Both the position numbers and the translations under genes were made by a program. From an uncultured Clostridia bacterium (GTDB taxonomy: Bacteria; Bacillota; Clostridia; TANB77; CAG-508), in assembly GCA_904420285.1 (NCBI GenBank), contig CAJFUM010000125.1:1-34131 (forward strand): 34,131 nt of DNA, given 5' to 3'. Below, one piece after another: positions 6,212 through 14,080 of this stretch; the first letter of the stretch is position 1, and each line of letters begins with the position of its first letter. The notes under the pieces were generated by a model. It saw only the letters and a program-made list of their open reading frames with translations, was not told the DNA's origin and searched no databases.

Positions 6212-7594
6212 TCACTGGACTGCTGGCTGAACAAAAGAAAAAAACAGCTGTACTTCTTCTGCCCCTACAATGGCTTTTTCTACACAAAACCGTACCCATC
6301 TTCTCTGTTGCTCCACGGCAGAGGTCTCCCGGCGATATACCGCAAATGTTTCTTGCCGCTGGCAAAGCAACTTGTTTTTACATCGTTCGTACATTTCTTC
6401 AGAAATCTTTCCGGCCAATTTTTCTAAATACAGATTTTCTAAAAAAGTGGTATCCTCTTGCCTTACCGGTACTTTTTCCATCGCCGGCGGCGGACCAATG
6501 ACCTGCATCACCTGGGCCAAAAGCCATTCTTCCGCCACGCAAACGCCAGGACAAGCGCCTCCCTTTTTCCGGCAGGCACATACATAATAATACCTTCCCC
6601 GCGAGGATTTACTTGTCATTGGCCCTCTGCATTGACCGCAAAAAAGTTTTCCCCCGAAAGGGCGTACTCCAGTTTGGCGAGACTTTTGGCGGCGGCATTG
6701 AGCTAGATCAAACTGCGCTGCACTAAGCAGGGCAGTGACAGCGCCTGGTGCGACAATCCAATCCTCTCGATTGACCCGCATCTGGGCAGGGATTTTATAG
6801 CTTTTTCGCCGAAACCGGCCCTGGGCCAAATCTCCCCGATAGACAGGATGATGCAAAATGCCAGAAATTGACTCCTCTGTCCAGCGGCCTTCTTTTTGTG
6901 ATGCCGCCGGTGAATAAAAAGGAAGTCCCTGCTGCCTTTTATATGCAGAGGGACAGGGAATCTGTCGGGCATTTAATGCCTCAGCAATCTGGCGGCGACT
7001 TTCCCCCGCTTCCACATACCGCCAAAAAATTTCTCGTACTATCTCTGCCGCCGCTTCATCCACCTCTAAAGTATGATCCGGCCCTTTCCGATAGCCATAA
7101 GGCGCAAAAGCACCCAGAAACTGTCCCTGTTCTTTCTTTGCCTTCAAAACAGCACGAATTTTCGCCGAAGTTTGTCGGCAAAAATCATCATTAAGCACAT
7201 TTTGCAGCGGCAGCAGCACGCCTACCTTCTCATGGCAAGTATCAAAAAACGGGAGTTCCAGAGAAATGACACGTACCCTCCGCTCCACAAACCATTCCTC
7301 TAACAATCTTCCTGCCTCTAAATAATTCCTGGATAGCCGGGATGGGTCTTTCACCATCACACAATCAATCTTTCCCTCTTCCACATCCTGCAGCAGCTGT
7401 AAAAAACCAGGCCGATCCATCCGCATACCGCTGGCGCCATCGTCCACATACACCCCTGCTTCCTCTAAATCTCCCTGACCTGCTAAAAATACTCTCATCC
7501 GCAGCAACTGATGCTCTATACTTAGGCTTTGTGCCCGCCCATCTTCCTTTGAAAGCCGGGCATATAGTCCAACGTGCCAAATCTTATTGGCCAT
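6212..7594 (-). CDS. SpoIVCA-like large serine recombinase of the intervening element
   Basis: A 460-residue serine site-specific recombinase. The catalytic motif YARLSKED carries the nucleophile Ser15; DDGASGMRMDRPGF (51-64) and VKDPSRLSRNYLEAG (81-95) are the conserved resolvase-domain motifs with the active-site arginines. The recombinase domain spans about 160-300 (GAFAPYGYRK, ISGILHHPVYRGD), a zinc ribbon about 317-352 (LFCGQCRGPM ... VCACRKKGGACPG) and a coiled coil about 375-450. Size matches SpoIVCA (about 500), the skin recombinase, rather than small resolvases. I chose the ATG at 7594 because GGGAGGAAG stands 6 bases upstream; the frame is open further upstream but that part does not look like protein. 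Its stop codon touches the attachment arm at 6211. A terminator-like hairpin (7657-7691) separates it from mutY, so it probably has its own promoter, not identified. Confidence 0.93.
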   Translation of the reverse strand: MANKIWHVGLYARLSKEDGRAQSLSIEHQLLRMRVFLAGQGDLEEAGVYVDDGASGMRMDRPGFLQLLQDVEEGKIDCVMVKDPSRLSRNYLEAGRLLEEWFVERRVRVISLELPFFDTCHEKVGVLLPLQNVLNDDFCRQTSAKIRAVLKAKKEQGQFLGAFAPYGYRKGPDHTLEVDEAAAEIVREIFWRYVEAGESRRQIAEALNARQIPCPSAYKRQQGLPFYSPAASQKEGRWTEESISGILHHPVYRGDLAQGRFRRKSYKIPAQMRVNREDWIVAPGAVTALLSAAQFDLAQCRRQKSRQTGVRPFGGKLFCGQCRGPMTSKSSRGRYYYVCACRKKGGACPGVCVAEEWLLAQVMQVIGPPPAMEKVPVRQEDTTFLENLYLEKLAGKISEEMYERCKNKLLCQRQETFAVYRRETSAVEQQRRWVRFCVEKAIVGAEEVQLFFSFVQPAVQ

Positions 7595-7656
7595 AGCGTT
7601 CTTCCTCCCGGTGAATAAAGGCCTGCCTTTTTTCCTGAAAGCTCTCGCCTTCAGAC

Positions 7657-7691
7657 AAAAAAAAGAAGGAAGCCTTTTTCTTTCTTCCTCC
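7657..7691 (-). terminator. Probable mutY terminator
   Basis: On the minus strand AGGAAG (7689-7684) pairs with CTTCCT (7672-7667), followed shortly by eight T. The loop is 11 bases and the stem is short, but the T run is good. Confidence 0.5.
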
Positions 7692-7747
7692 TTTTGCTTT
7701 TGGGGCACAAGATGGCTGCTCTTGATGGGATACTTCCCGTCTGTTTT

Positions 7748-7759
7748 GCATCCGGATGC
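7748..7759. promoter_or_regulatory. 12-bp perfect palindrome between mutY and the recombinase gene
   Basis: GCATCCGGATGC lies 22 bases after the mutY stop codon and about 150 bases before the recombinase start. It could be an operator or a DNA-bending site for the recombinase gene; nothing in the sequence decides this. Confidence 0.3.
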
Positions 7760-7780
7760 CTTCTTTCTTTTTTTGTCATT

Positions 7781-8839
7781 TTATGCACGGCCCAAAAAAG
7801 CTATGCCTTCTAATTGCCGCAGTGCCTCCTGCCGGTAAACACGAAAGGCAGATGGCAACGGATATTCCTTTTGTAGTTGCTGTGCGCTTACCCAAGTGAA
7901 GCTTGGCAGCTTATGGGGTACGATTCCCCCATACCCTGTCATATGCCATTCGATATGGGTAAAAATATGCTTGGCCTGGGGCAGCCGATAGACCGTTGTT
8001 CCTTCATACCCAAGCGATGTCAGTGCCTCTGCCACATCCGTCCCCTCCTGTTGCGGAAACTCCCAAAGCCCCGCCAACAATCCCTTATCAGGCCGCTTGC
8101 ACAGGGCAACTTGATCTCCGCAAAACAACAAAAATACCATCCGTTCCTCTTGACGCCGGGGTTTTTTTGCCCCTTTGACGGGATAATGCAGCATATTGCC
8201 CTGCCGCCTTGCTTCACATAGCATCTCCAATGGGCATTGGCTGCACAATGGCGTCCCATTGGGTAAACAAATAATGGCGCCAAGCTCCATCAAGGATTGA
8301 TTAAACGCCCCTGTCATGGGATGCGGTAAAATTGCCGCCACTTGAGAGGTAATCTCCTTTTTTACCGCTTCTTTCGTAATATCCGCCCCATTGGCCGTTA
8401 AGCGGGTAATCACCCGCAGCACATTTCCATCCACTGCCGGCACCGGCAGCCCAAAAGCAATCGATGCCACTGCTCCCGCCGTGTAAGGGCCTATGCCTGG
8501 CAAAGACAAAAGCGCCTGATAATCGGCTGGAAACCGTCCATCATAACGTGCCATTACCTCTTGGGCACATTTTTGCATATTACGTACCCGGTTATAATAC
8601 CCTAAGCCCTCCCACAGCTTGAGCAATATGTCCTGCGGCACCTCTGCTAAAGCCTTCACATCAGGCAGCGCTGTTAAAAACCGTTCAAAATATGGTTTTA
8701 CCGTCTCCACCCGTGTCTGTTGAAGCATAATCTCCGATACCCAAACCCGGTATGCCGTAGGCTCATCCCGCCAGGGTAAAAGCCGGGCGTTTTCACCAAA
8801 CCAATGTAATAAAGGTGTGACAATTTTTTCTAATTCCAT
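7781..8839 (-). CDS. mutY: A/G-specific adenine DNA glycosylase
   Basis: A 352-residue MutY, which removes adenine mispaired with 8-oxoguanine and so prevents G:C to T:A mutations. Visible parts: SEIMLQQTRVETV near residue 36 with the catalytic Glu, helix-hairpin-helix LPGIGPYTAGAVASIAFG with the following VDGNVLRV containing the catalytic Asp, iron-sulfur cluster CLPNGTPLCSQCPLEMLC, and a C-terminal NUDIX-like 8-oxoG recognition domain from about residue 225 (KRPDKGLLAGLWEFPQQEG). Full length and apparently intact. The ATG has AAAGGA upstream. It lies inside the intervening element between the two halves of a collagen-like gene, with no other passenger gene, which is an unusual place for mutY. 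Its promoter is not evident: the leader between the element end and the start is only about 70 bases, so it may be read from the collagen-gene promoter. Confidence 0.95.
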   Translation of the reverse strand: MELEKIVTPLLHWFGENARLLPWRDEPTAYRVWVSEIMLQQTRVETVKPYFERFLTALPDVKALAEVPQDILLKLWEGLGYYNRVRNMQKCAQEVMARYDGRFPADYQALLSLPGIGPYTAGAVASIAFGLPVPAVDGNVLRVITRLTANGADITKEAVKKEITSQVAAILPHPMTGAFNQSLMELGAIICLPNGTPLCSQCPLEMLCEARRQGNMLHYPVKGAKKPRRQEERMVFLLFCGDQVALCKRPDKGLLAGLWEFPQQEGTDVAEALTSLGYEGTTVYRLPQAKHIFTHIEWHMTGYGGIVPHKLPSFTWVSAQQLQKEYPLPSAFRVYRQEALRQLEGIAFLGRA

Positions 8840-8893
8840 GTGAAAAATCCTTTCTTCTTGCTGCTTTTATTTTACCGGGCCGGTCTGTTGCTG

Positions 8894-9526
8894 TCAATAT
8901 GGCCCTATGCCGGTTATCCCAGTTGCACCTACCGGGCCCACATTCCCCGTGGCCCCTGTGGCTCCTACCGGGCCTTCTGCTCCTGTAGCTCCTGTGGGAC
9001 CAGTGGGGCCCATGGGGCCTTCAGCACCGGTGGCTCCTGTCGCCCCGGTGGCTCCCGTAGCACCGGTGGCACCCATTGCTCCCGTAGCTCCCGTAGGGCC
9101 AACTGCAGTTACCAGAGAGAAGTCGGCAGAAGATCCTGGAATCCCGGTGGCGCCGTTCACATTGGCCCGATACAAACTGCCGCCATAATAAACAAACTGT
9201 CCGGCAGAATAAAATGCTGCAGGGTTGAATGGCACTGCTGTATCCAGTCCTGCTCCTGTGGCACCCGTAGCTCCCGTGGGGCCAGTGGGACCCGTTGGGC
9301 CAGTTGGGCCAGTGGCCCCCGGCAGGCCCGGAAGGCCCTGGGCACCTGCAGCTCCCGTAGGGCCGGCCGGACCGGCAGGCCCCATAGGGCCCATGGAACC
9401 GGTGGGCCCGGTGGGACCTGTTGGGCCTTGATACCACACCGCAGAAGGACAACAGTTGGACCCACAATTTGAGCCACAATTCGAGCCACAGCATCCGCCG
9501 CAGTTTCGATTCACATAATAATACAT
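8894..9526 (-). CDS. 5' part of a split collagen-like, Cys-rich spore-surface protein
   Basis: As it stands this encodes 210 residues. The N-terminus is Cys-rich ([19 protein letters not shown]), fitting disulfide or other anchoring to the spore surface. Collagen-type G-X-Y repeats, mostly GPT/GAT, follow (about residues 34-95), then a short non-collagen insert ([20 protein letters not shown]) resembling a carbohydrate-binding module of chitinase type, then more G-X-Y repeats. The last eight residues, GITGIGPY, and the stop are encoded by the intervening element, beyond the core GGTGCAAC (8929-8922). ATG at 9526 is preferred because GGAG stands 8 bases upstream; a GTG at 9535 overlaps that site. 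It starts 5 bases after the glycosyltransferase stop codon, so the two form an operon, as is common for glycosylated exosporium proteins. Confidence 0.88.
   Translation of the reverse strand: MYYYVNRNCGGCCGSNCGSNCGSNCCPSAVWYQGPTGPTGPTGSMGPMGPAGPAGPTGAAGAQGLPGLPGATGPTGPTGPTGPTGATGATGAGLDTAVPFNPAAFYSAGQFVYYGGSLYRANVNGATGIPGSSADFSLVTAVGPTGATGAMGATGATGATGATGATGAEGPMGPTGPTGATGAEGPVGATGATGNVGPVGATGITGIGPY
8911..8929 (-). promoter_or_regulatory. Attachment site at the mutY end of the element
   Basis: On the minus strand: collagen repeats, core GGTGCAAC (8929-8922), T, then the arm GGGATAACCG (8920-8911), then element DNA leading to mutY. This arm is the exact inverse of the arm at the other end. 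Confidence 0.7.
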
Positions 9527-9531
9527 CCCAT

Positions 9532-10629
9532 TCACTCCTTTTTCGATCCATCTGCTTTCTGTTTTGCTGCAAAATAGTTTCGATTATAAGCCACAGCCGG
9601 AGAAGAAGGCTGATAAACAGCGGCTTTTTCATTCCATTGGGCAGCACGCTGCCAATCTCCCAGACGGTCATAACAAACACAAAGTTCAATGGCTGGCAAG
9701 TAACCATAGCACTCCTGACGGATAAATCCACCAGTGAAAAGATCCGGTTCCGCCTGTAAGGCAGCCCGATACCAAAACGCTGCTTCTTTCCATTGTTCCT
9801 TTTTCATATAGCTTTCTGCCAAAGCACAACAGAGCTCTCCCGTTGGTGTGCCTAAGGCCAGCCCCTGCCATAAGACTTCACGAGCCTGGACAGGACGGGA
9901 AAGGGCCTGCAAACATTTTGCCAAAAAGCAGCAAGCTTCTTGTCTGTTGGGTAAAAAAGCCGTTTCGTCTTTCAAGAAGCGGTAAAAAACATCCACCGCC
10001 TTTTCCAAGTTGCCATTTTCCATCAGCTCCCGTGCGTAATAAAATAGCTCCCGGGGCGAAAATACTGCTCCTTGCTTCTCCATCTTTTCATAAATACGCA
10101 GGTTCCTCCCAGGCTCAGATATCTTCACCTTCCGATGCGAAATCATGATATCGCTGTGAAGAATTGGTGCAAAAGGTACAATCACCTCATGCACCCGGCC
10201 TTGCCATACCGGCCGGCCTACATTACGGATCAGCCGTTCCCGTTCAAAAACGAAACTCGCTTGGCCGTTGTCATCAAACGCAGTGGCATAACGCATCATC
10301 ACTGTGCCTACTTCTCCGGGAGAAAGGCGCTTTTTTAGGGCCAACAGTTTCTGCCTTTCTTCCTCTTCCAGCACATCATCAGCATCCAGCCAAAACCAAT
10401 ACTCCTTACTTGCCCGCAGAAAAGCAGCGTTTCTGGCTGCAGCAAAGTCTTCCTGCCAAGGTTCCTCATAAACAAGGTCTGTATAACGGGCGGCAATCTC
10501 CTTCGTCTGATCCGTGGAACCCGTATCACAGATGATAATTTCATCAGCAATGCCACGGACGCTATCCAAACACCGGGCCAACACCTCCTCTTCATTTTTT
10601 ACGATCATGCACAAGCTGATGGTAATCAC
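9532..10629 (-). CDS. Family 2 glycosyltransferase with C-terminal TPR-like repeats
   Basis: A 365-residue cytoplasmic glycosyltransferase. The GT-A domain begins at residue 1 with [20 protein letters not shown], contains [10 protein letters not shown] (34-43) and the metal/nucleotide-sugar motif DADD (82-85). From about residue 215 helical repeat pairs of TPR type follow ([40 protein letters not shown]). This domain pair occurs in enzymes that glycosylate surface proteins. I chose the GTG at 10629, with GGGGAGG about 7 bases upstream; the open frame continues upstream but through the promoter region. The collagen-like gene starts 5 bases downstream of its stop, so the likely substrate is the Thr-rich GAT/GPT collagen part of that protein (inference). 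Confidence 0.88.
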   Translation of the reverse strand: MITISLCMIVKNEEEVLARCLDSVRGIADEIIICDTGSTDQTKEIAARYTDLVYEEPWQEDFAAARNAAFLRASKEYWFWLDADDVLEEEERQKLLALKKRLSPGEVGTVMMRYATAFDDNGQASFVFERERLIRNVGRPVWQGRVHEVIVPFAPILHSDIMISHRKVKISEPGRNLRIYEKMEKQGAVFSPRELFYYARELMENGNLEKAVDVFYRFLKDETAFLPNRQEACCFLAKCLQALSRPVQAREVLWQGLALGTPTGELCCALAESYMKKEQWKEAAFWYRAALQAEPDLFTGGFIRQECYGYLPAIELCVCYDRLGDWQRAAQWNEKAAVYQPSSPAVAYNRNYFAAKQKADGSKKE

Positions 10630-10680
10630 ATCAACACCTCCCCAGCTGGATCTGGAAGGGAAAATGCCCTTCCTGATATC

Positions 10681-10706
10681 ATGGTATGAAAAACAGAGAA
10701 AAAGGT
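10681..10706 (-). promoter_or_regulatory. Candidate mother-cell (sigma-K or sigma-E) promoter for the glycosyltransferase-collagen operon
   Basis: Minus strand: AC (10706-10705), 16-base spacer, CATACCATG (10688-10680). The sigma-K consensus is AC, 16-17 bases, CATA-NNN-TA; sigma-E uses a similar -10, CATACAAT. No comparable sigma-A promoter was found on this strand. Confidence 0.4.
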
Positions 10707-10764
10707 GACGAAAATAGGAAAAAAATAAAAAAGGAAAGGCTGCTGCACTCTCCACATTGCGCCC

Positions 10765-10793
10765 TTGTCCATTGGCAGATTTTCCATTATACT
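10765..10793 (+). promoter_or_regulatory. Sigma-A promoter for the ROK-type gene
   Basis: TTGTCC (10765-10770), 17-base spacer, TATACT (10788-10793), 38 bases before the start codon. Confidence 0.75.
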
Positions 10794-10831
10794 AAGACTA
10801 AAGGATGCGTTGCCAGGAAGGAGGCCGGCAT

Positions 10832-11962
10832 ATGAAAGCAAACCAGCGTTTACTTCGTGATATGAACCAGGCCCGGGTTTTGGAACTGCTCCTAACCCAG
10901 GGTCCCCTATCCCGTTCTTGTCTTGCGGCGAAATTAGGTCTAGCTGGCGGCACAATTACCGCCATCAGCCAATCCCTATTAGATCAGGATATTCTCCTGG
11001 AATCCGGGCAGCAAGGAGAGGGAAAAGGAAGACGCAGCGTACTTCTTTCCCTAAATGCCAAGGCAGCCCGGTTTTTATGCCTATCTGTAGGTGCCTCCCG
11101 GCATCGTTTGCTTCTGGGCGGATTGGACGGTCAGCCGCTACGCCTGGTTTCTGCCCCAGCAGATTTTCGATCAAAGGCAGATTTCATCCAATCCCTATGT
11201 GATCTAACAGAGCCATTTTTTGCCCAAGAACAAAGCCGCTATGGCATTGTCTGTCTCACATTGGCACTGGATGGCCTCATCACAGATCAAACCATCTCCT
11301 TCGGGCCCCTTTCTTTTTCTCTCGATCAGTTCACCCGCATCCTGGCAGAAGAGTGCGGCACCCCCATACACTGGGAGCGTCATTGTCGCCTTGCTGCTTT
11401 AGGAGAGAGCGTCTATGCCCTCAAATCAGAAAGTCTGGCCTATCTGCACATTGGACAAACCTTCGGTCTAGGACTGCTGCATCATGGCGCCATTTGGTCT
11501 GGCGCTCGGGGGCAAGGCGGTCTGGCTGAACACCTTCCTTTTCCGGATGGCACTTGGGGCAGTGAAGTTACAGTACCTGCCATCTTATCCTACAGCGGCA
11601 TACAAGGCGGTTTTTCTGCCTTCCTTTCTGACTATGAAAAAAAAGGCCCTGCTGCCCTGAAAGCCGCTCACCGTTTCTTTTCTTTACTTTCTCCGATTTT
11701 ATCTTCCCTTTTTTGGCTCTATGACCCCGCTCTTTTTGTGCTTTATAGTCCTTTTACCGCCGCTTGTGAGCCTTTATTTCTCGCTTTGCAACAAAGCCTT
11801 GGGCCAAATAAAAGCCGGCTCTACCGGTCCTTTTTCCAGCAGGATGCTGCCTTATTCGGTGCGTTAGCTTTCGGGGTTTGCCAATTTCTTGGCATCCGTA
11901 CCTTTGCCTCGCCCCACTTTCCTTCTCCTTTAACAGAAGAGCGGATGGAAGAACAAAAATAA
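10832..11962 (+). CDS. ROK-family transcriptional regulator (XylR/NagC type), degenerate sugar site
   Basis: A 376-residue protein. The N-terminal winged helix (about 5-65) contains NQARVLELLLTQGPLSRSCL and a helix-turn-helix with GLAGGTITAISQSLL. The rest is a ROK actin-fold domain. In sugar kinases and sugar-sensing repressors of the family the motif E-N-D-x-N-x-x-A-L-G-E and a zinc motif CxCGxxGC are expected; here the first reads ERHCRLAALGE and the Cys motif is absent (GARGQGGLAEHL), so kinase activity is unlikely and the ligand may be different. ATG at 10832 has GGAGG 7 bases upstream. It is divergent from the glycosyltransferase operon across a shared region of about 200 bp and might control it. 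Confidence 0.85.
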   Translation: MKANQRLLRDMNQARVLELLLTQGPLSRSCLAAKLGLAGGTITAISQSLLDQDILLESGQQGEGKGRRSVLLSLNAKAARFLCLSVGASRHRLLLGGLDGQPLRLVSAPADFRSKADFIQSLCDLTEPFFAQEQSRYGIVCLTLALDGLITDQTISFGPLSFSLDQFTRILAEECGTPIHWERHCRLAALGESVYALKSESLAYLHIGQTFGLGLLHHGAIWSGARGQGGLAEHLPFPDGTWGSEVTVPAILSYSGIQGGFSAFLSDYEKKGPAALKAAHRFFSLLSPILSSLFWLYDPALFVLYSPFTAACEPLFLALQQSLGPNKSRLYRSFFQQDAALFGALAFGVCQFLGIRTFASPHFPSPLTEERMEEQK

Positions 11963-12303
11963 TGCCCTATTTTCTTGGCTAAATGTTGGTCCTTTTTCCC
12001 ACTCTTTTCCCCCTGATTGCTATATCCATAGGCTTTATCGAGGGATACGCCCAACAACTGGCAGCCCTGACTCAAAGGCACTATTCACTTTGATGGTGAT
12101 TTCTATTTTCTTATGATACATTTTGTTCTAAAAAAAGAAACAGCCATCTGATCTATGCGCATCAACTCATACTGAAATAACACCCAGGCATATTGCTCAC
12201 CAAGCACCCCTCATAGCCGAGCAGTTATCTCATCTCATTTTCAACAAAAAGTAAAAAGACCGAAGGAACTTTTTCCTGTTCCTCCGGTCTGTTTTTACTT
12301 TTT
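11963..12303. other. Intergenic region between convergent ROK-type gene and tsaD
   Basis: No gene can be supported here. A minus-strand frame reaching into the ROK-type gene (up to 12081) has no ribosome site and mostly mirrors the other strand. The clear structure is the long hairpin at 12245-12305. Confidence 0.6.
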
Positions 12304-12305
12304 TT
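12245..12305. terminator. Long bidirectional terminator between the ROK-type gene and tsaD
   Basis: AGTAAAAAGACCGAAGGAAC pairs with the nearly complementary downstream half (GTTCCTCCGGTCTGTTTTTACT region) around a short loop; A- and T-runs flank it on both sides. Confidence 0.8.
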
Positions 12306-13344
12306 AGTTTTCTCCTGCCAAAGAAAGGTTTGGTACGGCATTCAGGTCTAACCCATCTCGTTGGCCGGCCACATAGGCGTAATACCCTGCTGCACCAATC
12401 ATCGCTGCATTATCTGTGCAATAAATAGGCTGGGGCACTTTGAATGTCAAACCATTGGCCTGACAAGCTGCCGCCATCTGCGCCCGCAAAGCAGAATTTG
12501 CAGAAACTCCGCCAGCCATGGCCACTTGATGCACGCCCTTTTGGCGGGCCGCTCGGATGGTCTTTTCCACCAGCACCTCCACCACGGCCGCCTGAAAACT
12601 GGCCGCCACGTCTGCCTGACAAATGGTCTGACCCATCATTTTTGCCTGGTTTAAATAATTGAGCACAGCACTTTTTAGGCCACTAAAGCTAAAATCTAAA
12701 CTGCCTTCTTCCAAAAACACCCGCGGAAAATGGATGGCCTCAGGATTTCCCTCCTTGGCCGCCGCATCAATCTTCGGCCCACCTGGGTAGCCCATGCCGA
12801 TGGCCCTGGCCACCTTATCGTAGGCTTCTCCCGCTGCATCATCTCGGGTGCGGCCTAAAATCTCATAGTCATGATATCCCTTAACATACAGGATATGGGA
12901 ATGACCGCCGCTAGCCACCAGCGCCACATAAGGCGGCGCAAAATCTTCATTTTCCAAATAATTGGCGCAAATATGCCCTTCAATATGATTTACGCCGACA
13001 AGCGGTTTTTTTACCGCATAGGCCAACGCCTTAGCTTCAGAAACGCCCACCAAAAGCGCCCCCACCAGGCCTGGGCCATAAGTCACCGCAATAGCGTCCA
13101 TATCCGCCAACGTCATATCTGCTCCCTTTAGAGCCTCACTGATGACCCAATCAATCGCCTCAATATGTTTACGGGCGGCAATCTCCGGCACTACGCCTCC
13201 AAACACCGTATGCTGTGGGATTTGCGAAGAAATGATATTGCTCTTTACCCATCTTCCGTTTTCCACCACAGCCGCTGCCGTTTCATCGCAGCTGGATTCG
13301 ATGGCTAGGATCCGCACTGTGTTTTCTGCTTTCTTCTCTTCCAT
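12304..13344 (-). CDS. tsaD: tRNA N6-adenosine threonylcarbamoyltransferase
   Basis: A 346-residue TsaD (Gcp/YgjD), the enzyme that with TsaB and TsaE transfers the threonylcarbamoyl group to A37 of tRNAs reading ANN codons. [20 protein letters not shown] (11-30) is the phosphate-binding start; the metal-binding His pair is HIEGH (120-124); [12 protein letters not shown] and the late [14 protein letters not shown] complete the actin-like ATPase fold. The ATG at 13344 lies inside the preceding membrane-protein gene (62-base overlap), with GAGG about 11 bases upstream; a GTG ten codons further in would give the more usual N-terminus but has no ribosome site. Last gene of a five-gene operon that begins with rnz. 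Confidence 0.95.
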   Translation of the reverse strand: MEEKKAENTVRILAIESSCDETAAAVVENGRWVKSNIISSQIPQHTVFGGVVPEIAARKHIEAIDWVISEALKGADMTLADMDAIAVTYGPGLVGALLVGVSEAKALAYAVKKPLVGVNHIEGHICANYLENEDFAPPYVALVASGGHSHILYVKGYHDYEILGRTRDDAAGEAYDKVARAIGMGYPGGPKIDAAAKEGNPEAIHFPRVFLEEGSLDFSFSGLKSAVLNYLNQAKMMGQTICQADVAASFQAAVVEVLVEKTIRAARQKGVHQVAMAGGVSANSALRAQMAAACQANGLTFKVPQPIYCTDNAAMIGAAGYYAYVAGQRDGLDLNAVPNLSLAGEN

Positions 13345-14071
13345 ACTGCTTTTCCTCTTCTCCCTGTAAGATCAGCTGACGCATACTGCGCCGGTCAAAG
13401 ACCTTATTCCGCGCCGCTGTATTTTGCCATTTTTCTTCTAAATATACTGCTGCCGTTCCCGTGGAAAGAATGGGCAGCACAAACAGCACCAGGGTAACGC
13501 CCATAAATGGTACCCGAATGGCAAAAATCATCAGCAGTGCTCCTACCCAATAACTGGGACTTGGTCTTCTGTCGCTGCCACCATACCAATTCACAATCCA
13601 TTCTCCGCTCAGCAATACAAAGGGCACCGCAAAAACCAAATCCAATACTACGGACAAACAGAAAAAGCCCAGCGCCGCCGGCGCTCCAATCACGGAATAG
13701 CCAAACAGCAAAATTAACGCCCACCGGGCCAGATAAATCCGTAAACCCAACCGCAGCACGCGCACAGTTTGACTTGTGAGTATATATTTCATTGCTTTCA
13801 TAGCCGTTTCTTTTTGCCACAGTAGCAGCCAGCCTATGCCAGCTACCGCCAGCAGGCCCAGCGTCAATAATAAATCCCGAGGCAAGGAAAGCAGATGGAT
13901 GGTTTCGTTTTGCAGATCTAATGCACCCAAAACACTCCATATGCCGGCACAAAGCATCTCCACCGCTTCCCGAACCACTCGAGAATAGGCTAGAATAAAC
14001 CGAAGTCCTAAAAAAAACAAGGCTGAGGCTGCCATTAAGCCGCCCACCCGTTTCCACTGACTTTGCCCCAT
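13283..14071 (-). CDS. Integral membrane protein of unknown function
   Basis: A 262-residue protein with five to six hydrophobic segments (about 12-30, 52-82, 108-135, 138-165, 180-205) and a charged cytoplasmic-type tail ([20 protein letters not shown] onward). The ATG has AAGGAGGAATT directly upstream. It starts 9 bases after the anti-sigma gene and overlaps tsaD by 62 bases, so it is co-translated with its neighbours. I do not recognise a named family. The link with an ECF sigma/anti-sigma pair suggests a role in envelope stress, but this is only position. Confidence 0.8.
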   Translation of the reverse strand: MGQSQWKRVGGLMAASALFFLGLRFILAYSRVVREAVEMLCAGIWSVLGALDLQNETIHLLSLPRDLLLTLGLLAVAGIGWLLLWQKETAMKAMKYILTSQTVRVLRLGLRIYLARWALILLFGYSVIGAPAALGFFCLSVVLDLVFAVPFVLLSGEWIVNWYGGSDRRPSPSYWVGALLMIFAIRVPFMGVTLVLFVLPILSTGTAAVYLEEKWQNTAARNKVFDRRSMRQLILQGEEEKQYGREESRKHSADPSHRIQLR

Positions 14072-14080
14072 AATTCCTCC

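Larger units (their letters stand above)
6190..8929 (-). mobile_element. 2,732-bp intervening element carrying mutY and a serine recombinase, inserted in a collagen-like gene
   Basis: The element lies between two copies of an 8-bp core (GTTGCACC on the plus strand at 6190-6197 and 8922-8929). Just inside each copy is one arm of a perfect 10-bp inverted repeat: GGGATAACCG at 6202-6211 and CGGTTATCCC at 8911-8920. If the ends are joined, the two arms face each other with a 13-base centre that contains the core, which is the layout of an attP for a serine recombinase. The recombinase stop codon directly abuts one arm. The only genes inside are the recombinase and mutY, both on the minus strand like the host gene. 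Total removed length gives an in-frame fusion of the host gene. This is seen directly; excision itself is inferred. Confidence 0.8.

Noticed and set aside
6190..8929. The direct repeat GGTGCAAC on its own as proof of an insertion
   Set aside because: Gly-Ala-Thr codons recur in all collagen repeats, so an 8-bp match is weak alone. The claim rests on the perfect inverted arms placed symmetrically around it, the touching recombinase stop codon and the restored frame.
8840..9472. Plus-strand frames rich in Pro, Ala, Gly and Ser opposite the collagen-like gene
   Set aside because: They are mirror frames of the G-X-Y codon repeats and lack ribosome sites.
11821..12081. Minus-strand frame at the end of the ROK-type gene
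   Set aside because: Mostly antisense to the ROK-type gene and without a ribosome site.
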